Numbered from the stretch's first letter, positions 18,030-27,630 are shown. The stretch: DNA of 64,000 bases from Elusimicrobiaceae bacterium (GCA_016283355.1 JAEEMS010000005.1:1-64000); one strand, 5' to 3'. Notes: generated by a model from the letters alone, not told the origin. Numbers and translations: made by a program.

Positions 18030-19436
18030 CTAGCGGTGTTTTTTCTTATTGAAAAATTTAGCAAAATTCCTTTTTCCTGTTTTTTGGGGCGGCAAGGGAC
18101 GGGCTTTTTTTATTTGGCGCATGGAAAGCGAGCGTTCTTCGTTCAGCACGTGTGCGGCAGCCGTTGCTTTGCGATATGTTTGCGGCCGAGCGGGCAACGG
18201 TTTACCCTGCGGTAAGGCAACCTCCCCCTCCGATAAAAGTTCTTTGGCGCGCTTTGTGTAGGCAGACGGTTTATTTTTCTTTTTACGCACGGTACTTTCT
18301 TCCTGTGCTACAAATTTTGGTTCCGGCAGAGGTTCTATCGTTTTTTGAATCGTTTTGACGGGTGAAGAAAATTTAGCCACGCGGCAAATCTCTTCCCATT
18401 TTTCCGGTTCGGTCACAAAAGAAATCGCACTGCCCACCGCGCCGGCACGCCCCGTACGGCCTATGCGGTGGATATAATCTTCGGCACATTGGGGTAAATC
18501 GTAATTGATAACGTGTTCGATATGTGTTACATCTAACCCGCGGGCGGCTAAGTCCGTAGCGACCAATACACGCACCGTAGCATCTTTGAAAAATGCGAGC
18601 ACTTGACGACGGCGGTTTTGGCGTAGTTCGCCATGAAGGGCATTGGCTTTTTGACCGTAACGTTTCAGTTCTTTGGCCAATCGCTCGGCGCCGTGTTTTG
18701 TTTTGGTAAAAACCAATACGGATCCGCTGCGGGTATTTAATTCGTGCAGCAGTTGTGGGAGTTTTTCACGGATGTCTAAATAAACCACTTCTTGTAATAC
18801 TTGCGCACCGGCCACTACCGTTTCCCCCACTTTTACGCGCACGGGCGCAGTTAAAAACTCATGGGCCAACGTAATAATCTCTTTGGGTAACGTGGCAGAG
18901 AAGAGAAGCGTTTGACGTTTGGATACGAGTAACGCAACCACACGGCGCATATCCTCAATAAACCCCATATCGAGCATACGGTCGGTTTCGTCCAATACCA
19001 AAAAACGGGTGGCTGTTAAATTAACACTTCTGCGACCGATATGGTCAATCAAACGACCCGGTGTAGCAATAATAACACGCGGATGCTTGCGCAAATCGGC
19101 ATACTGCTTATGGATATTATCCCCGCCGATAATGAGCGCGGTTTGAAGCGGATGTTCTTCATCCAATAATTTTTCCAATTCTTCCCGCGTTTGCTCCGCA
19201 AGTTCGCGTGTGGGTGATAAAATGAGCGCATTTTCAGCCGGATTTTTAAGCAGATAAACAATCATCGGCAACAAAAACGCAAATGTTTTGCCGGTACCGG
19301 TTTGTGCGGTAGCCAGCACATCTTTCCCTTCCAACGCGGGCGGTATCGCACGTGCTTGTACGGGCGTGGGCGCAGTGATGAGCATACGCTTGAGTGCTTT
19401 TTGTAAAAAATCGGGGAGCGTTTCAAATATATTCAT
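18030..19436 (-). CDS. DEAD-box RNA helicase, RhlE-like
   Basis: 468 aa from the ATG at 19436, which gives the usual N-terminus with the F-x-x-LP Q-motif region. Motif I is ATAQTGTGKT, Ia SPTRELAEQ, Ib ATPGRL, II LDETD, III SATLP, and VI HRIGRTGR. Motif II reads DETD, not DEAD, a tolerated but uncommon change. The C-terminus is a short Lys/Arg-rich tail as in RhlE proteins that unwind rRNA or mRNA. It starts 2 nt after the stop of the upstream ABC-F gene, so the two ribosome-related ATPases share one transcript. Confidence 0.93.
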   Translation of the reverse strand: MNIFETLPDFLQKALKRMLITAPTPVQARAIPPALEGKDVLATAQTGTGKTFAFLLPMIVYLLKNPAENALILSPTRELAEQTREELEKLLDEEHPLQTALIIGGDNIHKQYADLRKHPRVIIATPGRLIDHIGRRSVNLTATRFLVLDETDRMLDMGFIEDMRRVVALLVSKRQTLLFSATLPKEIITLAHEFLTAPVRVKVGETVVAGAQVLQEVVYLDIREKLPQLLHELNTRSGSVLVFTKTKHGAERLAKELKRYGQKANALHGELRQNRRRQVLAFFKDATVRVLVATDLAARGLDVTHIEHVINYDLPQCAEDYIHRIGRTGRAGAVGSAISFVTEPEKWEEICRVAKFSSPVKTIQKTIEPLPEPKFVAQEESTVRKKKNKPSAYTKRAKELLSEGEVALPQGKPLPARPQTYRKATAAAHVLNEERSLSMRQIKKARPLPPQKTGKRNFAKFFNKKKHR

Positions 19437-19438
19437 AA

Positions 19439-21286
19439 TTATTCTGCCAATGCATTCTCCACTTGTTCGTTCAAGCTCATCCATTGATCTTCCGCTTTGG
19501 AAAGTTCGTCCGCTATCAAAGCCAGTTCAATACTGCTGGCTGAAGAATATTGTACCACTAATTCTTCTTCCAACGCTTTTTTACGTGCGGATAATTTCGT
19601 CATTTTTTCATCCAGGGCACGGATTTCCTTTTTTAAAGGCGCTACCCGCGCGCGCCGCTGGGCGGCTTCCCTGCGTTGGCGTTCTTTAGATGTTTCTTTA
19701 TCGCTGGCAAGATCGTTACGGTCGTTATTTTTTAACAATTGAGCTTTGTAATCTTCCAAGTCCCCGCTAAAGGTTTTACACGTGCCGTGGCGGACCATCC
19801 ACAACGTGTCGCACGTCAATTCAATGACGTGCAAATCGTGCGTAATAAGGACCACTGCGCCTTCGTAATTATTCAATGCTTCAATCAGTGCTTGGCGGGA
19901 TTCCAAATCCAAATGGTTGGTCGGCTCGTCTAAAATAAGTAGGTGCGGGGCATCTTTGGTAATGAGTGCTAACAGCAAGCGTGACTTCTCCCCCCCGGAG
20001 AGATTACCGATTAACGTGTCAGATTTTTCTTTGTTTAATCCAAACGCTCCCAGTTGGGCACGAATTTGCGTTTCGGTGGCTAAAGGCATTTTGGCGCTGA
20101 GCATTTCATAGGGGGTTTGTTCAACGTCTAATTCTTCCGTCTGATGTTGGGAAAAATAAGCCACTTTCATTTTTTTGGCCAAGGTCATTTTGCCGCTTAA
20201 CAAGAGAAGACGGTGGGATAAAATTTTGGCCAATGTGGATTTTCCGTTGCCGTTGGCCCCCAATAGCGCAATACGGTCATCGGGCTCGATGCGAAGGTCT
20301 AAATTTTCCAATACTGGTTTGTCGTCATAGCCGGCCACGCCGTTTTCCAGGGTAAGCAAAGAGTTATGCAACCGCTCCGGCGAAGGAAACACAAAATGCG
20401 CTTGCGGGTCTTTGGGAATTTGCGGTGCATCGCCTAATTTTTCAATCATTTTTAAACGGCTTTGCGCCTGCTTGGCTTTGGTTGCTTTGTAACGAAAACG
20501 ATCCACAAAACTTTGCAAATGCGCCACGGTACGTTCGTGTTTGGCAGCGGCCAATTTGGCTCCTTCAATAGCAAGGGCGCGGGTACGTTCGTACGTGTCA
20601 TAATTGCCGTTGTAAAGTTTTAATTGGCCTTCTTCTACGTGAATAATTTTATCGCAAACACGGTTTAAAATGTGGCGGTCGTGCGAAATGATAAAAATTG
20701 TTTTATCCGTACGGACAAGATAATTTTCCAGCCACATGGCTGTTTCCAAATCTAAATGGTTGGTCGGTTCGTCTAGTAATAAACAGTTAGACGGTGCGTA
20801 CAAGCAAGACGCTACATTGGCCCGCACTTGCCAACCGCCGGAAAATTCTTTGAGCGGACGGTTGAAATCCTCTTGCATGAAACCCAAACCGCTTAAAATG
20901 GCACTGGCCCGGGCCTGGGCACTATGTGCTCCCAATGTTTCCAAACGGTCAAAAATTTCTGCCATACGCTCGCCGGAAATTTGCGGATTTTCCAATTCCT
21001 TTTGTAATGCAGTTAGACGTTTATCGGCCGCCAATACATAATTTAGAAGTGTTTGCGACGGATCATCTATTTCCTGTGCTACGGAAGCAATTTGCGTGCC
21101 GCGGGATATCTCTATTTTCCCGCCGTCCGGTGAGAATTTACCTTCGATGAGTTTAAAAAGCGTACTTTTCCCGCACCCGTTGGGGCCTACCAGGCCCACT
21201 TTTTGCCCGTCTTGAATCATGACGGAAGTTTCTTCGAACAGGGTGCGCAATCCAAAATGAAAAGAAAGACGCTCAATATCTATCAT
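19439..21286 (-). CDS. ABC-F family ribosome-associated ATPase
   Basis: 615 aa with two ABC ATPase domains and no membrane domain. Walker A motifs are GPNGCGKST (~residue 35) and GANGNGKST (~residue 345). Signatures are LKEFSGGW and NLSGGEKSR, each followed by LLDEPTNHLDLE or LILDEPTNHLDLE. The linker between them is the basic P-site tRNA-interaction motif region, and a C-terminal coiled coil of about 70 residues is visible. The layout resembles the YheS/Uup branch. These proteins bind the ribosomal E site and ease translation problems. A TAAAAT hexamer ends 7 nt before the ATG and there is no Shine-Dalgarno, so a leaderless start is likely. Confidence 0.93.
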   Translation of the reverse strand: MIDIERLSFHFGLRTLFEETSVMIQDGQKVGLVGPNGCGKSTLFKLIEGKFSPDGGKIEISRGTQIASVAQEIDDPSQTLLNYVLAADKRLTALQKELENPQISGERMAEIFDRLETLGAHSAQARASAILSGLGFMQEDFNRPLKEFSGGWQVRANVASCLYAPSNCLLLDEPTNHLDLETAMWLENYLVRTDKTIFIISHDRHILNRVCDKIIHVEEGQLKLYNGNYDTYERTRALAIEGAKLAAAKHERTVAHLQSFVDRFRYKATKAKQAQSRLKMIEKLGDAPQIPKDPQAHFVFPSPERLHNSLLTLENGVAGYDDKPVLENLDLRIEPDDRIALLGANGNGKSTLAKILSHRLLLLSGKMTLAKKMKVAYFSQHQTEELDVEQTPYEMLSAKMPLATETQIRAQLGAFGLNKEKSDTLIGNLSGGEKSRLLLALITKDAPHLLILDEPTNHLDLESRQALIEALNNYEGAVVLITHDLHVIELTCDTLWMVRHGTCKTFSGDLEDYKAQLLKNNDRNDLASDKETSKERQRREAAQRRARVAPLKKEIRALDEKMTKLSARKKALEEELVVQYSSASSIELALIADELSKAEDQWMSLNEQVENALAE

Positions 21287-21293
21287 ATTTATT

Positions 21294-21299
21294 ATTTTA
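21294..21299 (-). promoter_or_regulatory. leaderless-type -10 of the ABC-F gene
   Basis: TAAAAT on the minus strand, 7 nt before the ATG at 21286. Confidence 0.5.
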
Positions 21300-21394
21300 C
21301 TAAATACAAAGCACTTTGTTTAGACGGTAAAACAGTATATTTTTTGCGATACTGCTTGTGATTCACACCGAAAATTTTGCGTTTGCGTGAAATT

Positions 21395-21403
21395 TGATAA
21401 AAT
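21395..21403 (+). promoter_or_regulatory. extended -10 of the FtsA-like gene
   Basis: TGA-TAAAAT (hexamer 21398-21403). The ATG follows after 9 nt without a ribosome site, so the leader would be at most ~3 nt. Confidence 0.5.
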
Positions 21404-21412
21404 AGTTAGGCA

Positions 21413-22567
21413 ATGAACCGTAATATCCTGGCACTTGATTTTTACGGCCACGGCATTACCGCTACCCTGGCCGTTATTGACGAAAAAACCGACACGTTGC
21501 GTATCCGCAAAATACAGCGCAAGACGTGTGCGGCATTTTTCGACGGATTTGTACGGGATATGTCGGCCGCTAAGCAAGCGCTGGCCCAATTGGTGGAAGA
21601 TATCGGCTCCTATGCCAGTAATCCCCCCACTGTAATTGTGGGGTTACACGGAAATTTTCTGTCGTATCAACACCGCACCGGGTTTACAACCGTTGCCTCC
21701 CGCGGAAAAATCATCCGGGAAACCGATATTGAGGAAGTGATCCACAATTCGATTCCTACCACGCTGGCCGAAACGCAAGAAGTGTTTGATATCTTGCCGC
21801 TTTCCTATGTAGTAGACGGCAATGTGGGCATTGAAGATCCCAACGGGATGAGTGGGTTTACATTGGAAGTGGAAACATTCCTTTCTGTGGCGCTTTCGTC
21901 CCATTTAAACAATCTAAATAATGTGTTATCCGCGTGCGAATGTGGGGATGCGCTGCTGTTGGCTACCTCGGTTGCTATCGGCGAAACAGTTTTACTCCCC
22001 AATGAGAAAAAAGGAAATTGCCTCATCCTCGACATCGGCGAAACCTCTTCTTCCGCTTTATTTTACCAACAGGGTTGTTTAATGGCAGGTTGGGAATTAA
22101 ATACCGGGCTGGATTTTTTGGTAAAACAAGCTGCTGATTTACTGCTAAACGACGAAGATACCACCCGCCAGGTACTGCTGACCAATCCCCCCGGCACGGA
22201 CAAGTATACAGACGGTTTGTGGGAAGATGCAGGGGAGATTCTTCTTTCCAAAATAAAAGCGGAACTTTTGCAATCGTTGCCGTTTGTACAGCATTATCCC
22301 ACACAGCTCATTTTATGCGGAACCGGGGCCAACGCGTTGTTGCTCAAATTGGCCAAAACGATTTTTGAAGTACGCAAAGCACGCATGGCCGTATTTGATG
22401 ATCTGATTGCCGATTGCGAAACGAACACCCCACAATATACCGGAGTGCTTGCCTTGGTTTTCCATGCATTGGAACGGGAACGCAACGAATTGGGCTCTTC
22501 CCAAACGCAAGAGGAAGGACTGTTTGATAAAGTGCTTTCCAAATTTGGGTTAGGCGGATTATTTTAG
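21413..22567 (+). CDS. FtsA-like actin-fold ATPase
   Basis: 384 aa. The pattern is that of the FtsA/PilM/MreB ASKHA group: an N-terminal phosphate-1 strand (NILALDFYGHGITATLAV), a phosphate-2 strand (NCLILDIGETSSSALF) and an adenosine motif (LILCGTGANALL). Residues ~85-160 fit an SHS2/1C subdomain, with the ETDIEEVIHNS and EVFDILPLSYVVDG segments typical of FtsA. It ends in LFDKVLSKFGLGGLF, an amphipathic helix like the membrane-targeting tail of FtsA. There is no ftsZ, ftsQ or pil operon nearby. FtsA or an FtsA paralogue is the best reading; PilM is the alternative. Confidence 0.6.
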   Translation: MNRNILALDFYGHGITATLAVIDEKTDTLRIRKIQRKTCAAFFDGFVRDMSAAKQALAQLVEDIGSYASNPPTVIVGLHGNFLSYQHRTGFTTVASRGKIIRETDIEEVIHNSIPTTLAETQEVFDILPLSYVVDGNVGIEDPNGMSGFTLEVETFLSVALSSHLNNLNNVLSACECGDALLLATSVAIGETVLLPNEKKGNCLILDIGETSSSALFYQQGCLMAGWELNTGLDFLVKQAADLLLNDEDTTRQVLLTNPPGTDKYTDGLWEDAGEILLSKIKAELLQSLPFVQHYPTQLILCGTGANALLLKLAKTIFEVRKARMAVFDDLIADCETNTPQYTGVLALVFHALERERNELGSSQTQEEGLFDKVLSKFGLGGLF

Positions 22568-22584
22568 AAAAGTGTGCAAAAAAG

Positions 22585-22604
22585 CCCCCGGAATCATCCG
22601 GGGG
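22585..22604. terminator. bidirectional terminator between the FtsA-like gene and typA
   Basis: An 8-bp CCCCCGGA / TCCGGGGG stem with a 4-nt loop; A-run before and T-run after. Confidence 0.85.
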
Positions 22605-22618
22605 TTTTTATTTATAAA

Positions 22619-24457
22619 TTATTCTTCCGCTTCTTCTTCGGCGCGTTCGGTACGCTTGCGCAAAAGGTGCGATAAGATTTTTTTACGTAGCCGCAACGAT
22701 TTGGGGGTTACTTCCACCAATTCGTCCGGCGCGATATATTCAACTGCTTGTTCCAAGCTCATTTCGCGCGGCGGCGTGAGCACGTAAGATTCATCACTGG
22801 CTTTGCTGCGCATATTGCTTAAATGTTTGGCTTTGCAGGGGTTTACCACCAAATCATTGGCGCGGGAATTTTGCCCGACAATTTGCCCCGCATATACTTT
22901 TTCGCCGGGACCTAAGAAAAGTTCCCCATTGTTTTCAAGTGCATAAAGCGCATAGGGCGTTGTTTCGCCGTCTTCTTTGGCAATCAGCACCCCGTTGTGG
23001 CGCAGATCAGCCAAATCGGCTTTGGGATAATACCCTTTAAAACTGTGGTGCATAATTCCCGTTCCGCGGGTATTAGTCAAAAATTCATTTTTAAAACCAA
23101 TGAGCGCACGAGACGGAATGAGATATTCCAAACGCAAGCGGTCTTCGCCTTCGCTTACCATATCTTCCATTTTGGCAGCACGCGTGCCGAGCATGGTAAA
23201 TACGGCGCCTTGGTATTCGGATTTGATATCCAAAATCAGGGATTCCATCGGTTCCAAAATTTGGCCGTTTTCTTCTTTGTAAATTACTTCCGGGGAAGAA
23301 ACCGCGAGTTCAAACCCTTCGCGGCGCATGCTCTCAATTAAAATGGTAAGGTGCAGTTCCCCGCGGCCGTACACTTTAAATTTACCTTCGCCCTCTAATT
23401 GTTCTACTTTGAGCCCCACGTTGGTTTGGGCTTCTTTTTCAAGACGGTTTTTGAGGTGACGGCTGGTGACAAATTTACCTTCGCGCCCGGAGAAAGGACT
23501 ATCGTTAACGAGGAAATCCATAGACATCGTGGGCGCATCAATCGTGAGCGGTGGTAACGGTTTCAGCGCATCGGGGCGGCAAATGGTGTCTCCCACGTCC
23601 ACGCCCTCTAATCCGGCAATGGAAACAATATCCCCCGCCGTGGCACTTTCTACTTCCACTTTGCCAAGCCCTAAAAACCGTTCAATTTTGGCAGCTTTGG
23701 CTTGCGTGGTGGACCCATCCGGGTGGATGAGGGCTACCGCTTGGCCTTTGGAAATATTGCCCGCCAAAATACGACCGATTCCCACGTGGCCTAAGAAATT
23801 GTTGTAGTCGAGCATGGTTACTTGCATTTGCAAGGGCGCATCCGGCAACGCTTCGGGTGCGGGAACGTGCGACAAAATCGTATCCAAAATAGGCGCAATA
23901 TCTTTGCCTTTTTCTTCCATTTTTAAACTGGCCCAACCGGCACGGCCGGAAGCGTAAATAATCGGGAAATCGAGTTGTTCATCCGTGGCACCCAATTCCA
24001 TAAAGAGGTTAAAAACTTCGTCCACTACCTCGCTGGGGCGGATGTGTTCGCGGTCCATTTTATTAATCACTACAATCGGGCGCAAGCCGAGGGCCAACGC
24101 TTTGCGCAACACGAAACGTGTTTGCGGCATGGGGCCTTCCACGGCGTCTACCATCAAAATAGCACCGTCCACCATTTTGAGAACACGCTCCACCTCACTG
24201 CCAAAATCGGCGTGGCCGGGCGTGTCTACAATGTTAATGGTGTGGTTTTTGTAGCCGATAGAAGTACACTTGGCTAAAATGGTAATACCGCGTTCGCGCT
24301 CCAAGGGGTTGGAATCTAAAACGGTATCTTGTGCTTCGTCTTCTTTTACTTTAAATTCTCCTGCAAATTTAAGCAGGGCATCTACTACAGTTGTTTTGCC
24401 GTGGTCAACGTGGGCGATAATGGCTACGTTGCGTACGTCTTGGCGGGTGTGTGTCAT
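22619..24457 (-). CDS. typA: ribosome-associated GTPase TypA/BipA
   Basis: 612 aa, the usual size. The GTPase domain has AHVDHGKTT (G1), a TILAK-type switch [10 protein letters not shown] (G3) and NKMDRE (G4). EF-Tu-like domain II, EF-G-like III and V, and the BipA C-terminal domain follow. The family helps 50S assembly and growth under cold or stress. The C-terminus is a charged RAEEEAEE tail. The start is backed by a GAGGAG site. It sits alone between two terminators. Confidence 0.97.
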   Translation of the reverse strand: MTHTRQDVRNVAIIAHVDHGKTTVVDALLKFAGEFKVKEDEAQDTVLDSNPLERERGITILAKCTSIGYKNHTINIVDTPGHADFGSEVERVLKMVDGAILMVDAVEGPMPQTRFVLRKALALGLRPIVVINKMDREHIRPSEVVDEVFNLFMELGATDEQLDFPIIYASGRAGWASLKMEEKGKDIAPILDTILSHVPAPEALPDAPLQMQVTMLDYNNFLGHVGIGRILAGNISKGQAVALIHPDGSTTQAKAAKIERFLGLGKVEVESATAGDIVSIAGLEGVDVGDTICRPDALKPLPPLTIDAPTMSMDFLVNDSPFSGREGKFVTSRHLKNRLEKEAQTNVGLKVEQLEGEGKFKVYGRGELHLTILIESMRREGFELAVSSPEVIYKEENGQILEPMESLILDIKSEYQGAVFTMLGTRAAKMEDMVSEGEDRLRLEYLIPSRALIGFKNEFLTNTRGTGIMHHSFKGYYPKADLADLRHNGVLIAKEDGETTPYALYALENNGELFLGPGEKVYAGQIVGQNSRANDLVVNPCKAKHLSNMRSKASDESYVLTPPREMSLEQAVEYIAPDELVEVTPKSLRLRKKILSHLLRKRTERAEEEAEE

Positions 24458-24563
24458 ATACTCCTCATTTCATAAAATATCCCGCATAACGCGGGACGGT
24501 GTAAACTCGTCTTTTTTATATTTTAGTATTTTTTGAGCAAGTTTGCTTGAATTTCTATAGAAG

Positions 24564-24592
24564 AAAACGGCCCGCTAAAAACGGGCCGTTTT
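24564..24592 (-). terminator. terminator of the secreted 370-aa gene
   Basis: AAAACGGCCCG / CGGGCCGTTTT, an 11-bp stem just after the stop of the minus-strand gene ending at 24602. Confidence 0.85.
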
Positions 24593-24601
24593 AAATAAAA
24601 C

Positions 24602-25714
24602 TTAGTTTTCATCACTGGGCGGCATGTGCGACCGAACCGGAACGGGTCCCTTCGGATCACCTTCGAGCCAGTCATATTGATTTCCTCTCTTCTTCTTAGA
24701 AGTTTTTGGTAAAGGAGCATTCGGATCCGGATCGAGAACAACTTGACTAGGTTGTTGAGGTTGAGGTATTTCCATACCCGGAGCAGGAATATCAAGGTGT
24801 GACTCCGGATAGCCATCTCTGCCTATTCCAGTAATTTTAGAATTTTCCGGATCAGGAATTACAGGAGAAGAAGGCATATTTACATCGTTGGGTCCATGGG
24901 GGATAAACAATCCTTTGTACGGATCATATTCTTCTACTCTTTTCCGGACCGGTTGTTTCGGCGCTAACGGAGCATTCGGATCCCCATCCAGCATAACTGG
25001 TTGAGCCACTAACCGTTGCTGAACGCCCTCTTCGTATGCGGAAGCCGACTGGCTTGGATTTCCCTGAGCTCCGCCAGAAACAGAGGATTGAGAAACGCTC
25101 GGTTTTTCGCCGTTGTAGCGCATCCAAGTTACGTTCGCGATTCCCCCCTGCGCATTCCATTCCAATTGAGGAACCAAGATAGTTTGACGAGGTTCTCCTC
25201 CAGAGACGCTCTGCGTTACTTTTACAAATCCATATCCTTCTTGATGTTGAGTGGATTTATAAAGGACTTCTTCTGTGGCTTGTTCAGCTGTTGTAGCATA
25301 TCCCGGCAACGGATAACTCCCCATTTCCAGTTGCAGGGCTTCCGGCGTGGCAACAAATCCACCGTAAAAAGAAACGTCATCTTTTCCAATTTCCAGCAAT
25401 TCCTTCGCAAACATTTCCTGCAACGAATTGCTATCATAAACCGTTGAAATCACTAACATTTGGTCACGATTTAAAAATCCTTTCTTAAAATCAAGGGCCG
25501 ATAACTGCTTTATATGCAAACTTTCAACGGGTTTCACAGGGTTTTGAAATGCTTTCACTTGAGGTAATTCTCTCCAATAGTTTTGCGATGCCCGCCTTGC
25601 CGCCTGCTCTACTCCTCGTCCAATCTGGCCCACACCACGTTTGGTCTGGCTTACAGCAAAACCGGGAACCAATAACAACGCAACTGTTACGAATACACTT
25701 ATATTGCGAATCAT
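24602..25714 (-). CDS. secreted proline-rich protein of unknown function
   Basis: 370 aa. A signal peptide (VTVALLLVPGFAVSQ) is followed by a compact region to ~200, then a proline-rich half. I recognise no family. The second half holds a diverged duplication: MLDGDPNAPLAPK...EYDPYKG and VVLDPDPNAPLPK...YDWLEGDPKG. Both GTG (25717) and ATG (25714) are in frame. The AAGGAGG site is 5 nt from the ATG, which is preferred. A -35/-10 pair and the recurrent GGCC-TTTT element lie upstream, as for other secreted proteins here. A surface or periplasmic role is likely. Confidence 0.7.
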   Translation of the reverse strand: MIRNISVFVTVALLLVPGFAVSQTKRGVGQIGRGVEQAARRASQNYWRELPQVKAFQNPVKPVESLHIKQLSALDFKKGFLNRDQMLVISTVYDSNSLQEMFAKELLEIGKDDVSFYGGFVATPEALQLEMGSYPLPGYATTAEQATEEVLYKSTQHQEGYGFVKVTQSVSGGEPRQTILVPQLEWNAQGGIANVTWMRYNGEKPSVSQSSVSGGAQGNPSQSASAYEEGVQQRLVAQPVMLDGDPNAPLAPKQPVRKRVEEYDPYKGLFIPHGPNDVNMPSSPVIPDPENSKITGIGRDGYPESHLDIPAPGMEIPQPQQPSQVVLDPDPNAPLPKTSKKKRGNQYDWLEGDPKGPVPVRSHMPPSDEN

Positions 25715-25804
25715 CACACATCCTCCTTCATTTAGCGAAATAAAAAAGCCGTTCCTTCTCCCTTTACGAGAGATATATTGAACGGCATTTCTTGCTCCTC
25801 TTTC

Positions 25805-25833
25805 ATTGTTTCATAAAAAAATCATTTTGGCAA
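25805..25833 (-). promoter_or_regulatory. promoter of the secreted 370-aa gene
   Basis: Minus strand: TTGCCA (25828-25833), 17-nt spacer, AACAAT (25805-25810). The recurrent GGCC-TTTT element ends just upstream of the -35. Confidence 0.45.
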
Positions 25834-25839
25834 TAGGCA

Positions 25840-25868
25840 AAAAGGCCTATCTTACGGATAGGCCTTTT
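25840..25868 (-). terminator. terminator-like hairpin after the flavin reductase gene
   Basis: AAAAGGCCTAT / ATAGGCCTTTT, an 11-bp stem with a 7-nt loop. It is also part of the recurrent GGCC-TTTT element. Confidence 0.7.
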
Positions 25869-25876
25869 GGGTACCT
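25856..25876. repeat. recurrent GGCC-TTTT element, copy A
   Basis: The plus strand contains ATAGGCCTTTTGGGTACCT. This matches the copies near 32.3, 47.0 and 54.8 kb and lies upstream of the promoter of the secreted 370-aa gene. Confidence 0.4.
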
Positions 25877-25914
25877 GCTCAAATTTTAAATTTAATACAA
25901 AAGCGACAAATTTT

Positions 25915-26478
25915 TTATTTTGCCAATGGTTTGCCGCTCTTCCAAGCTTGACCGACTTTATCTCCTATTTTATAGTAGCCACCTTGGAATTGGTCAAACA
26001 CTAATGCTTGCAATAATGTGACTTCTACCATCCCTTTGGCGTTTAAAACAGAGGTATCGGCCTGCACATTAACAATTCTGCCTACGACACGAAAACCATC
26101 CGGTTGGATTTCGTTCACTTCGCATTCCAGCGTAAGTGGAAATTCTTCAATAATCGGTGCATCTACCCGCTTGCTTTTTACCGCGTGCAAACCGGAACGT
26201 TCAAATTTATCTTTTACATTGTTGCCCGATACTAAACCGAAATAATCAGCTTGCTCTACATGCGCAACATCGGCCACACTTAACGTAAAAGCACGGCGCG
26301 CTTTTAAATTGGCTACCGTTTTGTGGGATTCTTCCAAATTCAAGGCCACTTTATCGTGATCGCAAATGCCACCCCAGGCCATATTCATTACATCTACCGT
26401 GCCGTCTTCGTTATATGTAGCAATCATCAATACCGGCATGGGAAACAAAAACGGTTTTACACCTAGATCTTTCTTCAT
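25915..26478 (-). CDS. flavin reductase-like (FMN-binding split-barrel) protein
   Basis: 187 aa. It matches the flavin reductase-like/flavoredoxin family: PFLFPMPVLMIATYNEDGTVDVMNMAW at the N-terminus is the FMN-phosphate strand pair, followed by LNLEESHKTVANL and FTLSVADVAHVEQADYFGL. These proteins bind FMN and reduce flavins or act as small electron carriers in anaerobes. The partner is unknown. The gene is a single transcript with an extended -10 and a very strong GGGAGGGG ribosome site. It is bounded by terminators. Confidence 0.85.
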   Translation of the reverse strand: MKKDLGVKPFLFPMPVLMIATYNEDGTVDVMNMAWGGICDHDKVALNLEESHKTVANLKARRAFTLSVADVAHVEQADYFGLVSGNNVKDKFERSGLHAVKSKRVDAPIIEEFPLTLECEVNEIQPDGFRVVGRIVNVQADTSVLNAKGMVEVTLLQALVFDQFQGGYYKIGDKVGQAWKSGKPLAK

Positions 26479-26500
26479 ATCCCCTCCCTATGTTAGATAT

Positions 26501-26509
26501 ATTGTAGCA
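26501..26509 (-). promoter_or_regulatory. extended -10 promoter of the flavin reductase gene
   Basis: Minus strand TTGC-TACAAT (hexamer 26501-26506). The leader of ~16 nt carries GGGAGGGG. Confidence 0.6.
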
Positions 26510-26570
26510 AGTTTTTAAAACAGATTACACATTTTTAATCCTACAACCGATAAATTGGGCAGGCAACAAA

Positions 26571-26596
26571 AAACCCCGGAGAACTCCCCGGGGTTT
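26571..26596 (-). terminator. terminator of the GGGtGRT operon
   Basis: AAACCCCGG / CCGGGGTTT stem. The minus-strand downstream side has TTTTTTG. Confidence 0.8.
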
Positions 26597-26616
26597 ATAT
26601 AAGGAAATAAGAAGCG

Positions 26617-27615
26617 TTATTTTGTCGCTTCCGCTACCGCCACGGCTACCGCCACAGTGGCACCTACCATCGGGTTATTCCCCATACCGATTAAACCCAT
26701 CATTTCCACGTGGGCAGGCACAGAAGAAGAACCGGCAAATTGCGCATCACTATGCATACGGCCCATGGTGTCGGTCATACCGTAAGAGGCAGGACCGGCG
26801 GCCATATTGTCCGGGTGCAAGGTACGGCCCGTACCGCCACCGGAAGCAACGGAGAAATATTTCTTGCCGTTTTCCGTGGCCCATTTCTTATAGGTACCGG
26901 CTACCGGATGTTGGAAGCGGGTCGGATTCGTGGAGTTCCCGGTGATGGAAACATCTACCCCTTCGTGGCGCATAATGGCAACCCCTTCGTTCACGTCATC
27001 GGCACCGTAGCATTTCACTTTGGCGCGATCCCCGTTTGAAAAGGATTTTTCGCTCACGATTTTCAAATTCCCCGTTTTATAATCGTATTCGGTTTCTACG
27101 GAAGTAAAACCGTTAATACGGGAAATGATGTAAGCGGCGTCTTTACCCAAGCCGTTTAAGATGACACGCAACGGTTCTTTGCGCACTTTGTTGGCGGTGC
27201 GGGCAATACCGATGGCTCCTTCCGCCGCGGCAAAGCTTTCATGGCCTGCCAAAAAGCAGAAACATTTGGTTTCCTCGGAAAGGAGCATGGCGCCTAAATT
27301 CCCGTGGCCAAGACCTACGGCGCGTTGATCGGCTACCGAGCCGGGAATGCAGAAGCTTTGGAGCCCTACGCCTATTTTTTCAGCGGCTTGTGCGGCTGTT
27401 TTTACGCCGGATTTAATGGCAATCGCGGCACCTACAGTGTAGGCCCACACGGCGTTTTCAAAGGCGATGGGTTGGATGCCTTTTACAATACCTTCCACAT
27501 CAATGCCTTTTTTGGTGCAAATTTCTTTGGCTTCTTCCAAAGAACCAATGCCGTTTTCTTTCAAAACGGAATTAATTTTCTCAATTCTTCTTTCGTATCC
27601 TTCAAACGTTACCAT
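26617..27615 (-). CDS. GGGtGRT protein
   Basis: 332 aa. It carries the name-giving motif in VASGGGTGRTLHPDNM (~residues 243-260). The conserved ends are also present: SLEEAKEICTKKGIDVE at the start and GMGNNPMVGATVAVAVAVAEA at the end. The family is widespread in anaerobes and always unassigned. It is usually next to a NifU-like Fe-S scaffold protein, as here (15 nt downstream of it in one operon). A GAGGAG site precedes the ATG. The role is unknown; the pairing suggests metal-cluster handling. Confidence 0.88.
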   Translation of the reverse strand: MVTFEGYERRIEKINSVLKENGIGSLEEAKEICTKKGIDVEGIVKGIQPIAFENAVWAYTVGAAIAIKSGVKTAAQAAEKIGVGLQSFCIPGSVADQRAVGLGHGNLGAMLLSEETKCFCFLAGHESFAAAEGAIGIARTANKVRKEPLRVILNGLGKDAAYIISRINGFTSVETEYDYKTGNLKIVSEKSFSNGDRAKVKCYGADDVNEGVAIMRHEGVDVSITGNSTNPTRFQHPVAGTYKKWATENGKKYFSVASGGGTGRTLHPDNMAAGPASYGMTDTMGRMHSDAQFAGSSSVPAHVEMMGLIGMGNNPMVGATVAVAVAVAEATK

Positions 27616-27630
27616 ATATATCTCCTCGGG

